NCBI GenBank assembly: GCA_037833965.1
Contig: AP031356.1
Coordinates: 21,908,501-21,972,500 of the forward strand
Origin: Marchantia polymorpha subsp. ruderalis
Lineage: Eukaryota > Streptophyta > Marchantiopsida > Marchantiales > Marchantiaceae
Direction: 5' to 3'
DNA length: 64,000 nucleotides
Position numbers and translations under genes: made by a program. A model generated the notes under the pieces. That model ran no database searches. It was not told where the DNA came from and saw nothing but the letters and a program-made list of their open reading frames with translations. Position 1 is the first letter of the stretch. Each line of letters starts with the position of its first letter. Below, in pieces: positions 24,146-35,435 of this stretch.

Positions 24146-25009
24146 GCTGCACAGGCAAGGCGGGAAGGCCCAAACGTTGAGAGGAATCTCAACACCAAAT
24201 ATGTTTACATGCCCAAACTTTGAGTCTAAAAGTTGTATGCGGGCAGCAAGAATACACTTGTCATAGTTCCAGAGCTCTGAAAACTTGGTAACATTACTCA
24301 ATGATATTGAACATTTTATTTGTTCAAAACTAGAAGTTTAGATAGTTATCATTCCACCTGCAAAAATTGTGATGATATATCATTGAAAATACTGTAAAAT
24401 TTTTTCTTTGAAACATGTCTTAGACTAGAGTATTTATATATTTTTTCATCATGTAATTTCCTGTTAGTTTATATTTAGCTAATGATATGTATTATCCGTA
24501 TAAGACATGTCTTGGATTAAATATTTATTGAAATTGTTCTTGTATCATTATGTGTCAATATATAAAATTTAATACCCCAAGACAATTCTTTTTTTTTTGC
24601 ACATACTTCGGCATATTTTAGCAATTCAAATGTAAGTTAAATTAAGTGATATGTCTCATTCTACTTCATAGGAAAATGAAGTTAAAAAAAATGTATGATC
24701 CCTTTCTAACCGTTTGTAAAATTCAATCTAATTGTTGCTTCCCAACTCATCTCCTCTTATATTTTATTTTTTATCATTTGAAACGTTTTTAACACTCAAA
24801 ATATATCCACTACTCTTTACAATGTTGAGTTTTGAAACGTCAAGCGTGTGAACAAAATTTAATGTATCTCTTTGCAATGCTGTGATATATTAACTAATAT
24901 ATCGCAAAAAAGAACTCTTAATATATTTATTATATCGCAAGTCATAAAATCATTACAACTAGTCGAGAAATGTTCCATTTCTCGAGATGCAGCTTTTCAG
25001 TGAATCGAG
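24146..25009. other. AT-rich DNA flanking the decayed transposon
   Basis: No genes. 'tgtgatatattaac' at 24881-24894 resembles 'tgtgatacattaac' at 28006-28019, and both sit next to 'ttgcgatatatta'-like strings (one in inverse orientation). These may mark the outer limits of the transposon whose transposase remnant lies at 25.0-27.2 kb. Confidence 0.35.
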
Positions 25010-27242
25010 CTGGTTGAGCTGACGTGCAAACATGACTCCTTCAAGAGAATAGTCCGATAAGTTTTGTACTCATCTTTGCGATAGTTCATGAAGGAGAAGT
25101 CGGCTTCAATGCGGCTAGTTGTTGGCATAACAAAGGCGAGACCTGCAGCAAATTGACATAGAGATTCGAATCGATGGCCAACAGTATCCCAAGCTTAATT
25201 GAAGGCTTTCTTTGCGACTTTCTCCAAAGCTGTCTGAAGTTGGGGTTCATGTGCTACTGATGACGTCAACTCCTTGTGCTGATCTGTAATCAACACCATT
25301 TCTGCCTCATCGAACGTGTTCAATATTCAAGACTTGTGTTTTCAAACAATTCAAACAAAATCGATGGCAGAAACTGCAATCAAATCCATCGGAGAACTTG
25401 CAGGCACCGAGTCAAACTCTTGATTATAGCAATTCCCTGCGGCCTTGATCTTCATGATGCCGTTCAATGAACTAAGATAGATCACAGCCATTTCTTGAAT
25501 AACTGTAAATGCGTCAACCATCTCCAGTGATTCAAACTGATCCATCGCTAATACATCTATGGTTCTAATGCTATCTTTGATTGTATCAGAGTTAACAATG
25601 AAAAGACCCATCTGGACTTTAGTCCGGGAAAATCGTAATCGGAACTCCAAACTCAACAACTCTGTCGTCAACAATTGCTCCACAATTTGACTTTAATTCC
25701 TCACAAAGCCTTTCCAGATTGCCCATTTGTTGAGACAAATGTGCATCAGCCATTTGCAGAATGTCGAAAGTAATAACAACACTCTTCAAAAAAACGTGTA
25801 CAATCTTTGCAACTATCCACCTGAAAATCAAACGTCAAATTCAATAACGTGTTGAAATAAAGAGATTAGGAACTCAACGAGTAATATCATAATACATACC
25901 AGGCAGTAGATGGAGAATGAGCAAAATTTTTCTCTTGCATGTAGATGGAGACTTGAATCTGGTTTGCCAACAACCACTTTAGCACCTTAGCGAGGGACGT
26001 CCAACGAACATTTATATAATAAGGACATTTGGATCACATCTCACAAATGAGATTCTTTTGACGTCGAAGATAGGCGATAACTTTGGCGAGGATATTCATA
26101 AACATAAACACTCCAGTTTCAGCCACGACGTTGATTGACCCTTTGATCAAAAGTTCAAGCTGGTGGGCAAGACACCATATACGGTAAAATGCATCCCTGC
26201 ACAGAGATTGATTGAGAAGAAGAGTCGAGAACTCACTGGTATGGCCTGTCATATTTCCAGCTCCGTCAGTAGATGAACCAATCAACTTCATTCTCCAATC
26301 TGAGCAAAGTGCATCTAGCATCTTAATCACAAGATTGGCATAAGTTTGTCCAGTGTGGGCCAAAGAGAACAGAGGGATCGCCAAGAGATGAAAGCCGTGT
26401 TGAATTTCGGATTCACCATCGTATCCAACAACGGGAGAAAAACGTATTCTCAAATCAAGATGAGGATCTCCACCTTCGTCGTTGGATTCGTCCACTCCAA
26501 TAGAGAAAGCCCAACATACTCACATTATCTCTGCCATCGCCTGCAATCCAACAGCAGAGGTCAAACGCGAGAAGTTTGAAGCTTCACTAGGAGAAATACA
26601 TCCCACTTTCTCTGCTGTGCCAAGATTCTCTCAATTGCTCTGAAAAACTTTTGATATCTGGCGGAAACTGAGACCTGCGCTCAAAAGCTCAAGCACATGG
26701 TTAAACTGGGGCTTGTTCTTGATAAGAATAGTGTAGGAAATGATTTTTCCACACTCGTTTGTCACCGGCTCGAATGCTTTCATCGCAATATCGTCTGAGA
26801 TCAATTTGTTCTCGACAAAAAGCATATCTCGAATTATGACTTCTACAATCTTCTTGTTGATAAAATACTACACAGCACCATTTATCTTGGATTCTTAAAG
26901 AATGACGCTTCCAGCTTAGATTGCTCAAAGAAAGCATGGAATGTAGCTGGATTTGATTCTTTCTCATTCTTGACCTCAATGTACTTCGCCCACTGCTTCG
27001 GATGTTGTTGCTGCATATGCTTTTTTGTGTTATTGCAGTTGAAAAGCACCTTTCTTAAAAAACTGAAACGCTTTCGTCTTAGCTCGTTTGCGAACGACGG
27101 CATCAACCTCACGACCAAAAGTTTGACAAAACCTGCAGATAGCACTATCAACCCGTCGACTTTGCTCGTTGATGCTGGCAACTTTCAACCCGAATTCATC
27201 AGCATACGATTGTTTCCAATGGTAGTGTCGTTTCCGAGGCAT
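25010..27242 (-). pseudogene. Decayed hAT-like transposase (minus strand)
   Basis: Reading leftwards from an ATG at 27242: MPRKRHYHWKQSYADEFGLK, then a Cys-pair segment (CRFCQTFGREV), then after a frameshift KKHMQQQHPKQWAKYIE, a zinc-finger-like N-terminus. Further on (26495-26034) comes the catalytic-core block with HLLAIPLFSLAHTGQ, MKLIGSSTDGAGNMTG and WCLAHQLELLIKG. The C-terminal dimerisation block (about 25220-25050) reads FAAGLAFVMPTTSRIEADFS then FMNYRKDEYK. These match, in order, a hAT-like transposase lineage found in plants and oomycetes (from memory). The frame is broken many times (at least five segments in different frames), so it is non-functional. It shares no obvious sequence with the plus-strand hAT at 30-32.8 kb. 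Confidence 0.8.
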
Positions 27243-27267
27243 TACAACTGTCACAGACGACGATGAC

Positions 27268-27765
27268 GCAAAGTGCAACAGAAAAAACTCTGTCTCTCTT
27301 CGTCGAAACACACGAAGCAAAGATCAAGAAGAGTCTGCAGAACCGTCTTCTCCCCTTTCACCTCCTCCGCCTCCGAAGCACGGATCGAGCGACAAGAGAC
27401 GAGCACAACACGATGGCACAAAATGCAGTGTTTCAAACTTGCGCTCTTCCTCGAAACACACGAAGCAAAAATCAGGAAAAGTTTCAAGACGAAGCGAATA
27501 TCAAGAACAGTTCACAGAATGCAACGGAAAAACTCACTTTCTCCGTCGAAACACATAAAGTGGAAACACACGAAGCGGAAGATCAAGAAAATTCTGCAGA
27601 CCCGACTCCTTCTCCCCTTTCAACTTCTTTGCCTTCGAAGCACGGATCGAGCGACAAGAGACGATTCGCAGTCTTCGTCAAAACACACGAAGCGAAGATA
27701 TAAAAGTTCGCATATCCGACTCCTTTGCACCTTTCACCTCCTCCGCCTTTGAAGCACGACTCCTT
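27268..27765. repeat. Degenerate tandem repeat array
   Basis: Four imperfect units start with 'cgaaacacacgaagc' variants at about 27303, 27451, 27545 and 27678. They continue with CTGCAGA-CCG-CT, a pyrimidine block (cccctttcacctcctccgcc) and 'gaagcacggatcgagcgaca'; not every unit has every part. Two long overlapping plus-strand frames (27263-27703, 27273-27752) come only from this repetition. The array abuts the 5' end of the decayed transposase and may be a subterminal repeat of that transposon. Confidence 0.7.
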
Positions 27766-27842
27766 GGCTACTTTCATAGAGCGAAAGACACGAAGAGCGA
27801 AACAGAGAGAAAGACACGAAGAAGGTATCGAGCGACGAGAGA

Positions 27843-27889
27843 GACACGAAGCACGGATCGAGCGACGAGCTCGATCCGTGCTTCGTGTC
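27843..27889. repeat. Perfect hairpin, 21-bp arms
   Basis: Arms 27843-27863 and 27869-27889 are exact reverse complements separated by GACGA. The stem is built from the same 'gaagcacggatcgagc' string found in the adjacent tandem array, so a repeat unit has been duplicated in inverted orientation. It could mark the terminal structure of the transposon. Confidence 0.9.
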
Positions 27890-28344
27890 GAACCGAACAA
27901 TTCCGAACAATGCAACGGCGGATTTTTTAAATGCAGTATCTAAGCCCTTTGCAGTATCCCCGTTTACTTAATATATCTCTATTCGCCGACACTAATATAT
28001 CACATTGTGATACATTAACAGTTTTGCGATATATTAAATTGGCCTGGTGATGCACATATCTGCCAAGTTCTCAGTGGACAAGAAAGTATTTTCAACAATT
28101 TTGATCAGCTATGCACTTTTCTCATAGTTTTTATTATATTGTTTGGGATTGAGAATACACTTAAACTTGGAATGCACATACAATATTTTGTCTTATACAT
28201 GAAGTTTTTAAGTTAGATAAGATATGTTATAACATGTTGAAATTTATAAAATTTATTCCTAAAAAACATTTGTCATTTTCACTAGAAATTTTTTATTTTA
28301 TTCTGATCGTTTTTTATATCTAGTTGATTCATATCCTAAGTTGT

Positions 28345-28900
28345 GTTCAATTGTAACAATTGTAATAATTGTAATTAATTGTAGAATCAATGGCACATCT
28401 CTGGCCTGACATTCCTACTCGAATTTGCACAAACTGAAACATGGCCTCGTCAGTGCCATTGTCTTCCGCTGCAATGCAAAAGCTGCCCTTGAACGGGCGC
28501 TCCCTAAGTAGACACTGACTGGCAGTTCCTTTATTCAGGGAACCATTGCATACGTCTATAAACCCATCAGTCTGGACGTTGGTGAACTCTTTGCTGCCCA
28601 CAACCAAACTCAGGACGAAGGCAATGACAGCTTTTACATCCACACCTTTGGCCAGCCGACCGTACTCATATGTGAACTTCACTGCGAAACCACCGTTCTT
28701 CACGACCAGCGACAGATTTTGATCCGGTCTCGCACTCAGATACTGTGTGATTTACTTCAACTGACCCGAGAAGTCTGGCGCCGGCGAAATGAAAATTGTC
28801 TCGTCAAAGTTCACATGCACTTCCAGCTCGAACGCCTTGGCAGGGAACATCGATCCTTCCCGCTCGGCCATGTAATGCGGAGCAGTGTTGATCAATGGTT
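28345..28900 (-). pseudogene. 3' part of the unidentified multicopy gene, left of the hAT insertion
   Basis: The minus strand reads PHYMAEREGSMFPAKAFELE then FISPAPDFSGQLK (28900-28750), matching the block at 20.7-20.99 kb. After a break comes a 118-codon frame (28703-28347) containing FAVKFTYEYGRLAKGVDVKA and FCIAAEDNGTDEAMFQF. The second block may be the C-terminal exon. The other half of the gene lies beyond the transposon at 32935-33354, so the locus was split. Product unknown. Confidence 0.5.
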
Positions 28901-29216
28901 GGCCTATAGCCGCAGCCGCAGTTCGGCTGCGGGTGCGGCCATAATTTTGATCAACGGCCATAGTTTTGATTTGCGGCTACATCTGCGGCTTGTAAGTCAA
29001 TACTAGTAGGAGGGCGATACCTTTGCTAAATCAAAGAGCCATGCTTCAATGCTTATTATGAAGAAACCTTAAACTTGACCCGAAGATGCAGACTACACTC
29101 ATGGATCAGGGCGCGCTCGATTCAATGAGTGGCTTGATCGACAAGACGGTGACACATAAATTTCGGCACGATAGTGACCTACGCTCGTCAGGTCTGAGGC
29201 AGACGGTCGGGGTGAG

Positions 29217-29879
29217 TAGGCCTCGGCAAGGTAAGGTAAAAGGTAACCGGGTAAGCCATGGGCTCTACCTTTACCCTACCCTTTACCTTACTCGCTTCAC
29301 TATTGTCTACCTTTATCCTTTACTTCTACCTCAGGGTAATTACCAGGTTACCAGATACGGATTCTTAAAGCTTTAAAAGTTACTTCTACATCAGGGTTAC
29401 CGGGTAATTACCCTATTACCTCTACCCTAAAGGTTAAAAGATCACGGTTACCCGGTAATTACCCCCATTTTACTTTTTACCCTAAAGGGTAAAAAGTAAA
29501 GGTAATTTACTTGTTTAGTATAGTTTAACTGGATCGTTTCAACAGAATGTGCAGAATTATATTCTGCATAATTTTGAGAGTGTCCACATTTTTGTTTTTT
29601 GCAGTTACAAGGGTTACCCGGTAATTACCAGGTAACCCATATGGCTCTACCTTTTACCGGGTAACCTAAAAGGTTACCTTACCTTGCAGAGGTCTAGTAC
29701 CATCTCTAGAGTTGCATATGTAGATTGTGAAGCAAGTGGGATTGATGCACGCATAGAAGTACACCTTAAAGTGTAAAAGTTAAAGGTAATTTATCTTTAA
29801 TCAAATCTCTACCTTTACCATTACCTTTTACCATTTTACCTGGTAACCCTAAAAGTTTACCTTACCTTGCCGAGGCCTA
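29217..29879. mobile_element. GGTAA/TTACC-rich hAT MITE, copy 2 (chimeric)
   Basis: 24-bp perfect terminal inverted repeats (29217-29240 and 29856-29879) begin TAGGCCTCGGCAAGGTAAGG. Flanks ggggtgag / ggggtggg form an 8-bp target duplication with one mismatch, diagnostic of hAT. An internal right-end-like sequence stops near 29693. It is followed by 69 bp (29694-29762) that are the exact reverse complement of 30254-30322, which is transposase-coding DNA beside copy 3. The element is thus a chimera that captured host-element sequence. Confidence 0.85.
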
Positions 29880-30009
29880 GGGGTGGGTCTGGGCTGCCGT
29901 TTCATCGGCATGATCGCTTGCTCGCTTTCCTCTCTGTCTACACCTCATGGACGGCTACAGAAGCTCCAACGTGGCTTCTTAGTTGAGCGAGTCCAAGCAT
30001 GTCAGCAAA

Positions 30010-32760
30010 CCTAAGGCGGTGAAATTGAAAACATGGAGTGCTTCGAGTCCTTGGATGACGCAAAGAAGAAAATAGCCACTGATTTGAGGAGCAAGAGCCC
30101 TCAGTATGAGGTGGTTTTGTTTACTTCAAAGACTCGACCATCAAGCAATAAGTTGTGGAAGCGCATGGGTCAAGTAGTAAAGAAGTCCAATGACGAGTAA
30201 AAGTGCCTCGAGGTGCCAGTGGAAGTGAATGGAAAGTGAGGGGTCAAGAAGTTGTACTTCTATGCGTGCATCAATCCCACTTGCTTCACAATCTACATAT
30301 GCAACTCTAGAGATGGTACTAGACCTCTGCAAGGTAAGGTAACCTTTTAGGTTACCCGGTAAAAGGGTAAAAGGTAAAGCTATAGGTAGAGGTTTGGCTA
30401 TAAGGTAGGGTAAAGGTAAGGTAAAAGTAGAGCCATATGGGTTACACTGTAATTACCGGGTAACCTCTTACCCGCGAAAATTACAAATGTGGACACTCTC
30501 AAAATTATTCAGAATGCAATTCTGCACATTTTACTAAAACGATCGAGGTAAACTATACTAAACAGGTAAATTACCTTTAACTTTTACACTATAAGGTCGA
30601 GGTAATAGGTAATTACCGGGTAACCTTGATCTTTAACCCTTTAGGATAGAGGTAATAGGGTAATTACCCGGTAATCCTGATGTAAAAGTAACTTTTTAAC
30701 CTTTAAGAATCCGTATCAGGTAACCCAGTAATTACCCTGAGGTAGAAGTAAAGTGTAAAGGTAGACAATAGTGACACGAGTAAGGTAAAAGGTAGGGTAA
30801 AGGTAGAGGCTCATGGTTTACCCGGTTACGTTTTACCTTACCTTGCCAAGGCCTAGATGTTACGTCGTCAATGAGTGCCCACTCATGCTCACGTACAGCT
30901 ATTGCAGCTAATTCAGGTAGCTTACTTGTTAAGGGTACCAAACGTGGACTGCCGACTAACTTCGTCAAGGCTAGTATGACCAATTCCCTAGTGAACCTGT
31001 GTTCGTGGGACATGCGTCCGTTCGCGATTGTGGAAGGCAGGGATTCAAAAATGTTATCCAAACAACTTTGGATATCGGCTTTGCGAGCAAGACCCCGCTT
31101 TTCGCTAATGACTTACTTCAGTCCCGACATACCGTAAAGCGCAAGACTATGGACCGTTTCGACAAGGGCATCGTGAAACTTTAGGTCATCTCGCACAATC
31201 ATTTCAAGGACAGTGGACGTGCTGCATTTTCTATAGACATTTGGATAGACAATGTCCCACAGACAGCATACAGTGCGGACACCATGCACCTGATTGACGA
31301 TTATTTTGTCTTGCATGCCCAAGTCGTGTCATGTGATGCATTCAGTGAAGGCACGAGTCACATCGCATTAGTGATTCATTGTGACTTCGTTAAGAATGTC
31401 TGCCCTTTCATATCTTGGAAGGATGATAATGTTACCGTTCAGGCGGCGAACTGGCAGGTGTTTGTCAAATCCGATGCAGCGTCAAACAATACGGGAGCAG
31501 AAGGCATGTCATCGCAATTCAAGATGGGTCTGTGTTTTTGCCATCGCATTTTGACCCGCATCAGCGATGTATTGAGGAAGCAGATGCACGTGGTGGACGG
31601 CATCAAATAACCACCTGCATACCTCTTCTACGACAAGAGTGAAATTGTCTTTGATATGATCGATGATTCAAAGGCGCTGGTCACCTACATGAAGCAGAAG
31701 TATTTGAACAGGGAACTGAAGCATAAGATGAAGCAGGACGTGCCAACACGCTTTGATGGTCTCCTTATCATGCTTCAGTCTGTGGTTGCCGAACTTGATG
31801 AAGCCATCAACTTGTTGAAAAAGAAGAAACAAGAGAATCGCGCCGAGAAGATCTATGCTGAGGTGCTGGAAGAGCTCATTCAATTGTTGAACTACTTCAA
31901 GTTGGCTAGCAAGTCCCTAGAGCCATTCAATACACCGACTCTCCATCTCCTCGGTATATGGCTGGCCAAACTAAAGACCCATCTTCAGCCGCGTGATGAA
32001 CCCGTTTCTGTGGACGGCGCCAACGATGAAAAGGTGACAATTTTCGCTGATAGTGAAAATATTGCCCCCATCAAGAAGTTTTGCTCGATCAGCTCAAGGA
32101 GAAATATGTTCTGAAACCTCTCCACGCTGCCGCTACTTACCTGGATCCGCTACAAAAGAACTGTCTGAAAGACGATGGCTTTACTCAATAGTTGATCGAT
32201 CAAGGGCATGTTTATCTCAAGTACATTATGTGCAAGGTTGGAGCACCAAAGCTAAAAGTTAAGTCCATGTGTGGTGGTAGACGTCCTTCATTGGCCAAGA
32301 CAAATTCTCTCAAGAGGCCACGCACCGTAGTTCTCAACGTTGGCCCGAATCGAGAGGACTCTGACGATAATGAATCAGTTGAAGATCATGATGAGCCAGT
32401 CGAAGATTCCCAGCTTGAAGCTTCGATCGATGCCGAATTGGCTGAATATCGATTACTCAAGGTTTCCAAGAACGACAAAGTTATTCTGCTACAGCCAGAC
32501 ACCCAAAAGAGAGCCCGATCCGACGGCGATATTAAGCATGACGTCAGCCTACTTCCATGGTGGTGATTAATGTCCACCGAATATCCAATTTTGGCCCGGA
32601 CAGTTCGAGCGATATTGTGTATCCCGGCTTCAAGTTCCATATCATAATGCACATTCTCAAGTGCCGGCAACACACGCAGTGAAAAGCGTAGCTTGTTGAA
32701 TCCCAGCACACTCAACGCCCTTCTCTATTTCCGCTCTAACCAGGACTTAGATAGCTGCAA
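30010..32760 (+). pseudogene. Broken BED-finger hAT transposase
   Basis: Pieces in order on the plus strand: an N-terminal block with KLWKRMGQVVKKSNDE and YACINPTCFTIYICNSRDGT (30150-30319). After the inserted MITE come SSMSAHSCSRT and a MRPFAIVEGRDSKMLSKQL block (31010-31070), the 'VRPFSVVE' motif of hAT. FSIDIWIDN (31230-31255) and the SDAASNN region (31474-31494) form the catalytic core. A helical block has QDVPTRFDGLLIMLQSVV and PTLHLLGIWLAKLKTHL. The C-terminal dimerisation domain (32570-32745) has YPILARTVRAILCIPASSS, NTRSEKRSLLNPSTLNALL and FRSNQDL. Stops and frame changes interrupt it several times, for example TAG before 31190 and TGA at the WW motif, so it is inactive. Confidence 0.88.
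30320..30855. mobile_element. GGTAA/TTACC-rich hAT MITE, copy 3, inside the transposase gene
   Basis: Starts TAGACCTCTGCAAGGTAAGG and ends ...CCTTACCTTGCCAAGGCCTA. The direct flanks GATGGTAC (30312-30319) and GATGTTAC (30856-30863) are an 8-bp target duplication with one mismatch. It lies in the opposite orientation to copy 2. Removing the element with one flank copy rejoins the transposase frame across the BED-finger region. It carries about 90 bp near its left end that are absent from the matching part of copy 2. Confidence 0.9.
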
Positions 32761-32934
32761 ATAATTTGTTTTAAGCCAAATACAGACATGGAATACTGCG
32801 GCTACTTGGTGCCATATTGGTAAGGAAGCCAGGCATGGCTACGGCCAAAACATTGTGGAGATGTGGGCCTACGGCTGCGGCTGCCATATTGGGGATGAAT
32901 AGGGCGACTACGGCTGCGGCCTAGATTTCCCTTT

Positions 32935-33354
32935 GAGTAAATCCCACAGGATGCATGATTTGCACTGATGCGGAGCTTGAGAGGTGTTAATACCCACTCC
33001 ACACCCCAGCACGTTTACCAAGCTGCTCATCCTTCTCGCCAGCCCAGCACCGGCTGCCACCAGGGTGCCATCGAAGTCAAAAACCATAGACAGATTGCCG
33101 AGGTTCTCATGAATCTTCTTGAGCTGGGATACGCCTGCAGCAAAACAAACCGTAAGCAAATCCAACGGAGCAGCAAAATGCAACCACAGCAAAAGCCGAT
33201 GAAAGAAAAACATACCACGAGAATGGCGCGTGATTGATGCCCGCTCTACCTGAGCACCAAACGCCGAGCCAGTTGCACAAGGACCCTGCCTCGAGGCAGA
33301 GCAACCCCAAATAGCAGAAGCGTAATCAAGAAAGACGACATAGCTGATCATCAC
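32935..33354 (-). pseudogene. 5' part of the unidentified multicopy gene
   Basis: A 148-codon minus-strand frame runs from ATG 33354 to 32908. A GT-AG intron matching the copy at 20.6 kb is likely (donor after 'tctcgtg', acceptor 'ttttgctgcag'). Splicing would give ...RHSRGVSQLKKIHENLGNLS followed by MVFDFDGTLVAAGAGLARRM and LVNVLGCGVGINTSQAP. The N-terminus MMISYVVFLDYASAIWGCSA is hydrophobic and could be a signal peptide. The frame runs into transposon-junction DNA at 32930, so this copy is incomplete. I do not recognise the family; the DFDGTLV string alone is not enough to call a HAD enzyme. Confidence 0.45.
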
Positions 33355-33359
33355 AGAAC

Positions 33360-35435
33360 GTGAGCTTCGTTAAAGAGAGGATTTAAAGATAAGCAGACAC
33401 AGTAACAAACTGTCAGACCCATCAGCCCTTATATGCAAGAGCCAGTGGTTAAGAAGGAAAAACAATTCCAAAACAAAACAAAACAAGTGTGGAAGAATAA
33501 AAGCTGTTTTTTTGTTTATTTATTGTGACTTTGTAGATTCTTCCACATGATTGTTGCATCAACATTAATATGCTTCTAGAGACAGTGATTTTTCAAATAT
33601 TTATTTTACCATTGATGCCAAAATATATCCTTAGATGATTCCATTCGTGATGCAGCGTTCAAGGTGAAACATCACTATGAATATAATATGTAACGATATT
33701 ATATGCTGAAAATAATTAAAAATTAAAATATATATGGATGGCTTTTAACATTGAAGCTATAATCATCAAAAGTATTTTATGCGATTATTAGAATTTGAAA
33801 TTGTAATCATTCAAATTCATTGGAAAAATAAAAAAACAAGATGAGCACCTTTTAGTCAAATATAACGATATGCACAAATTACTTAACGACTTCTTTAAAC
33901 ATTACAATCATATGATATCGTAACGAATGCACGATCATTTGTCAAACTATTTGAAAATTTAAGTATTATCTCTAATCTATACACAAAAAAATTTGAATAG
34001 TTGCTTTCATCTGTTTAAAGATTTCTCATAGAGATCAATTATTTAGATGTAAATAATCTATATACTGCAATCCTCCATTCCTCTCTACGGTCATTCTCAT
34101 CCAAACAACGTCGGATCGTCACGTCGAACGTCAACTAAAACATGAATCCCATAAGGTTTTTTGATTGTACAATTTCCTTGTGATCTCTCCGCATCTTGAT
34201 ATTTTCTCTCCATCACTCTAGAAAACTTCAATATTTCGTCATAAATTATTGTTATTATCGTTTGTCAAAATAAACAACATACATTCCAAAATATTCCCAT
34301 ATACATAACGAGAATGAGTTTGGTCCAAGTTCCAAACTCAATTTCAGCATTTTCTATTCGCATAGGGATAACGTCTATATGTTGACATAGCTTCATGATT
34401 GTGCAAAGAGAGCGCTTCGGATCTCTTTAACCCCGCCGCCAACACCTTTCATCTGGGACAAGCATACCGCAATTCATCTGAAGAATCTAAGTATGAGCAT
34501 CTGCTCATACTTTGATGCCTTCATGCTTGCTCATACTCATACCATCTTGAGACCAGAAATTACCCTTTCTACTACTCATCATATATATCCCATTGCGGCA
34601 TTTGTGAAACTCGTTCAACCATCAAAAGAGACTCCAAACGAAGAACACTACACTCACTTCATAAATCGACAGGTTTTCGGTGGTAACCAGCAAGTGAACA
34701 AGTGTAAGCGAACCACACTGCCAAGTAACACAAACAGAGAATATAAGAGCACCAACGAAGATATCGAACTCAGTTGAAGGTAGCACTTTCTGAATAATGA
34801 CAAGACTTGATAGATCTTATTCTTCAAGTCATAATGACAATTACAGATAAGTATTTCAACGAAGCTTCTGGCAGTTCTCATTTTACACTGAAAACTAGAT
34901 GACATGTGTCCAACTTTAGCCTAAATTGATCAATCTAGGCTTAAATCCTTTACATGGGTCCACGTATGTGTAGACAATCTACTTGGCGAAAAAGTCATTG
35001 GCTTGCCAAGATGTACTAAGCAATTTCACGATGACTTCGTCTGCTTGCACCAAAAGGGTTTCTGCGCTAAATATTACAACCATTCGGACCCAACCCCCTA
35101 CCCCGCGAAGAATTGGGAATAAATGCATTGGTCTACGTTTTAAATCAAAGATGGAGTAATTACAACTAACGATGGCATTGCTACTTGAATGGATATGCTT
35201 ATATGTCAAGATTCCTTTCTCATACGGGAGGAAAGGGTCTGATGTGGACGGAAAGCTCTGTCTGTTAGAAAGTCGACTCTTCCAGGAAATGATTACACAT
35301 TCACAACATATTGAGGCCATTGTTAGTCACGCCGTGATAGAGCACTTTCTGGAATTCCCTTAACCTGATGATTGCTAAGGCTACTGATCAGCATAGGTAT
35401 ATACTGTAGTCAAGATAATGCATCTCCTGCCCTTC
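33360..35435. other. AT-rich intergenic region and 3' flank of the ABC gene
   Basis: 33480-34320 is very AT-rich. Frames at 34493-34777 (plus) and 34979-35320 (minus) have no recognisable product. The last few hundred bases before 35436 probably contain the 3' UTR of the minus-strand ABC transporter. Nothing else supported. Confidence 0.55.

Larger units (their letters stand above)
28907..32923 (+). mobile_element. Nested, decayed hAT transposon
   Basis: The left end near 28907 (TAGCCGCAGCCGCAGTTCGG) and the reverse complement of the right end near 32923 (TAGGCCGCAGCCGTAGTCGC) are imperfect inverted repeats. Subterminal GGCTGCGGC motifs repeat on both sides. Between them lie a broken hAT transposase and two later MITE insertions (29217-29879, 30320-30855). 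Both flanks belong to the unidentified multicopy gene, which shows the host locus. No clean 8-bp target duplication is visible at these ends, so the exact boundaries are approximate. Confidence 0.65.

Noticed and set aside
27263..27752. 146- and 159-codon overlapping plus-strand frames
   Set aside because: They follow the degenerate tandem array in two frames at once, so openness reflects the repeat and not coding.
23608..30855. CRISPR-like or satellite array reading of the GGTAA/TTACC repeats
   Set aside because: Repeats are strand-symmetric, irregularly spaced and bounded by terminal inverted repeats with 8-bp target duplications, which fits MITEs.
20990..33218. HAD phosphatase call from the FDFDGTLV string
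   Set aside because: Only motif I is matched; motifs II-IV are not visible and the surrounding sequence is beta-rich and unfamiliar.
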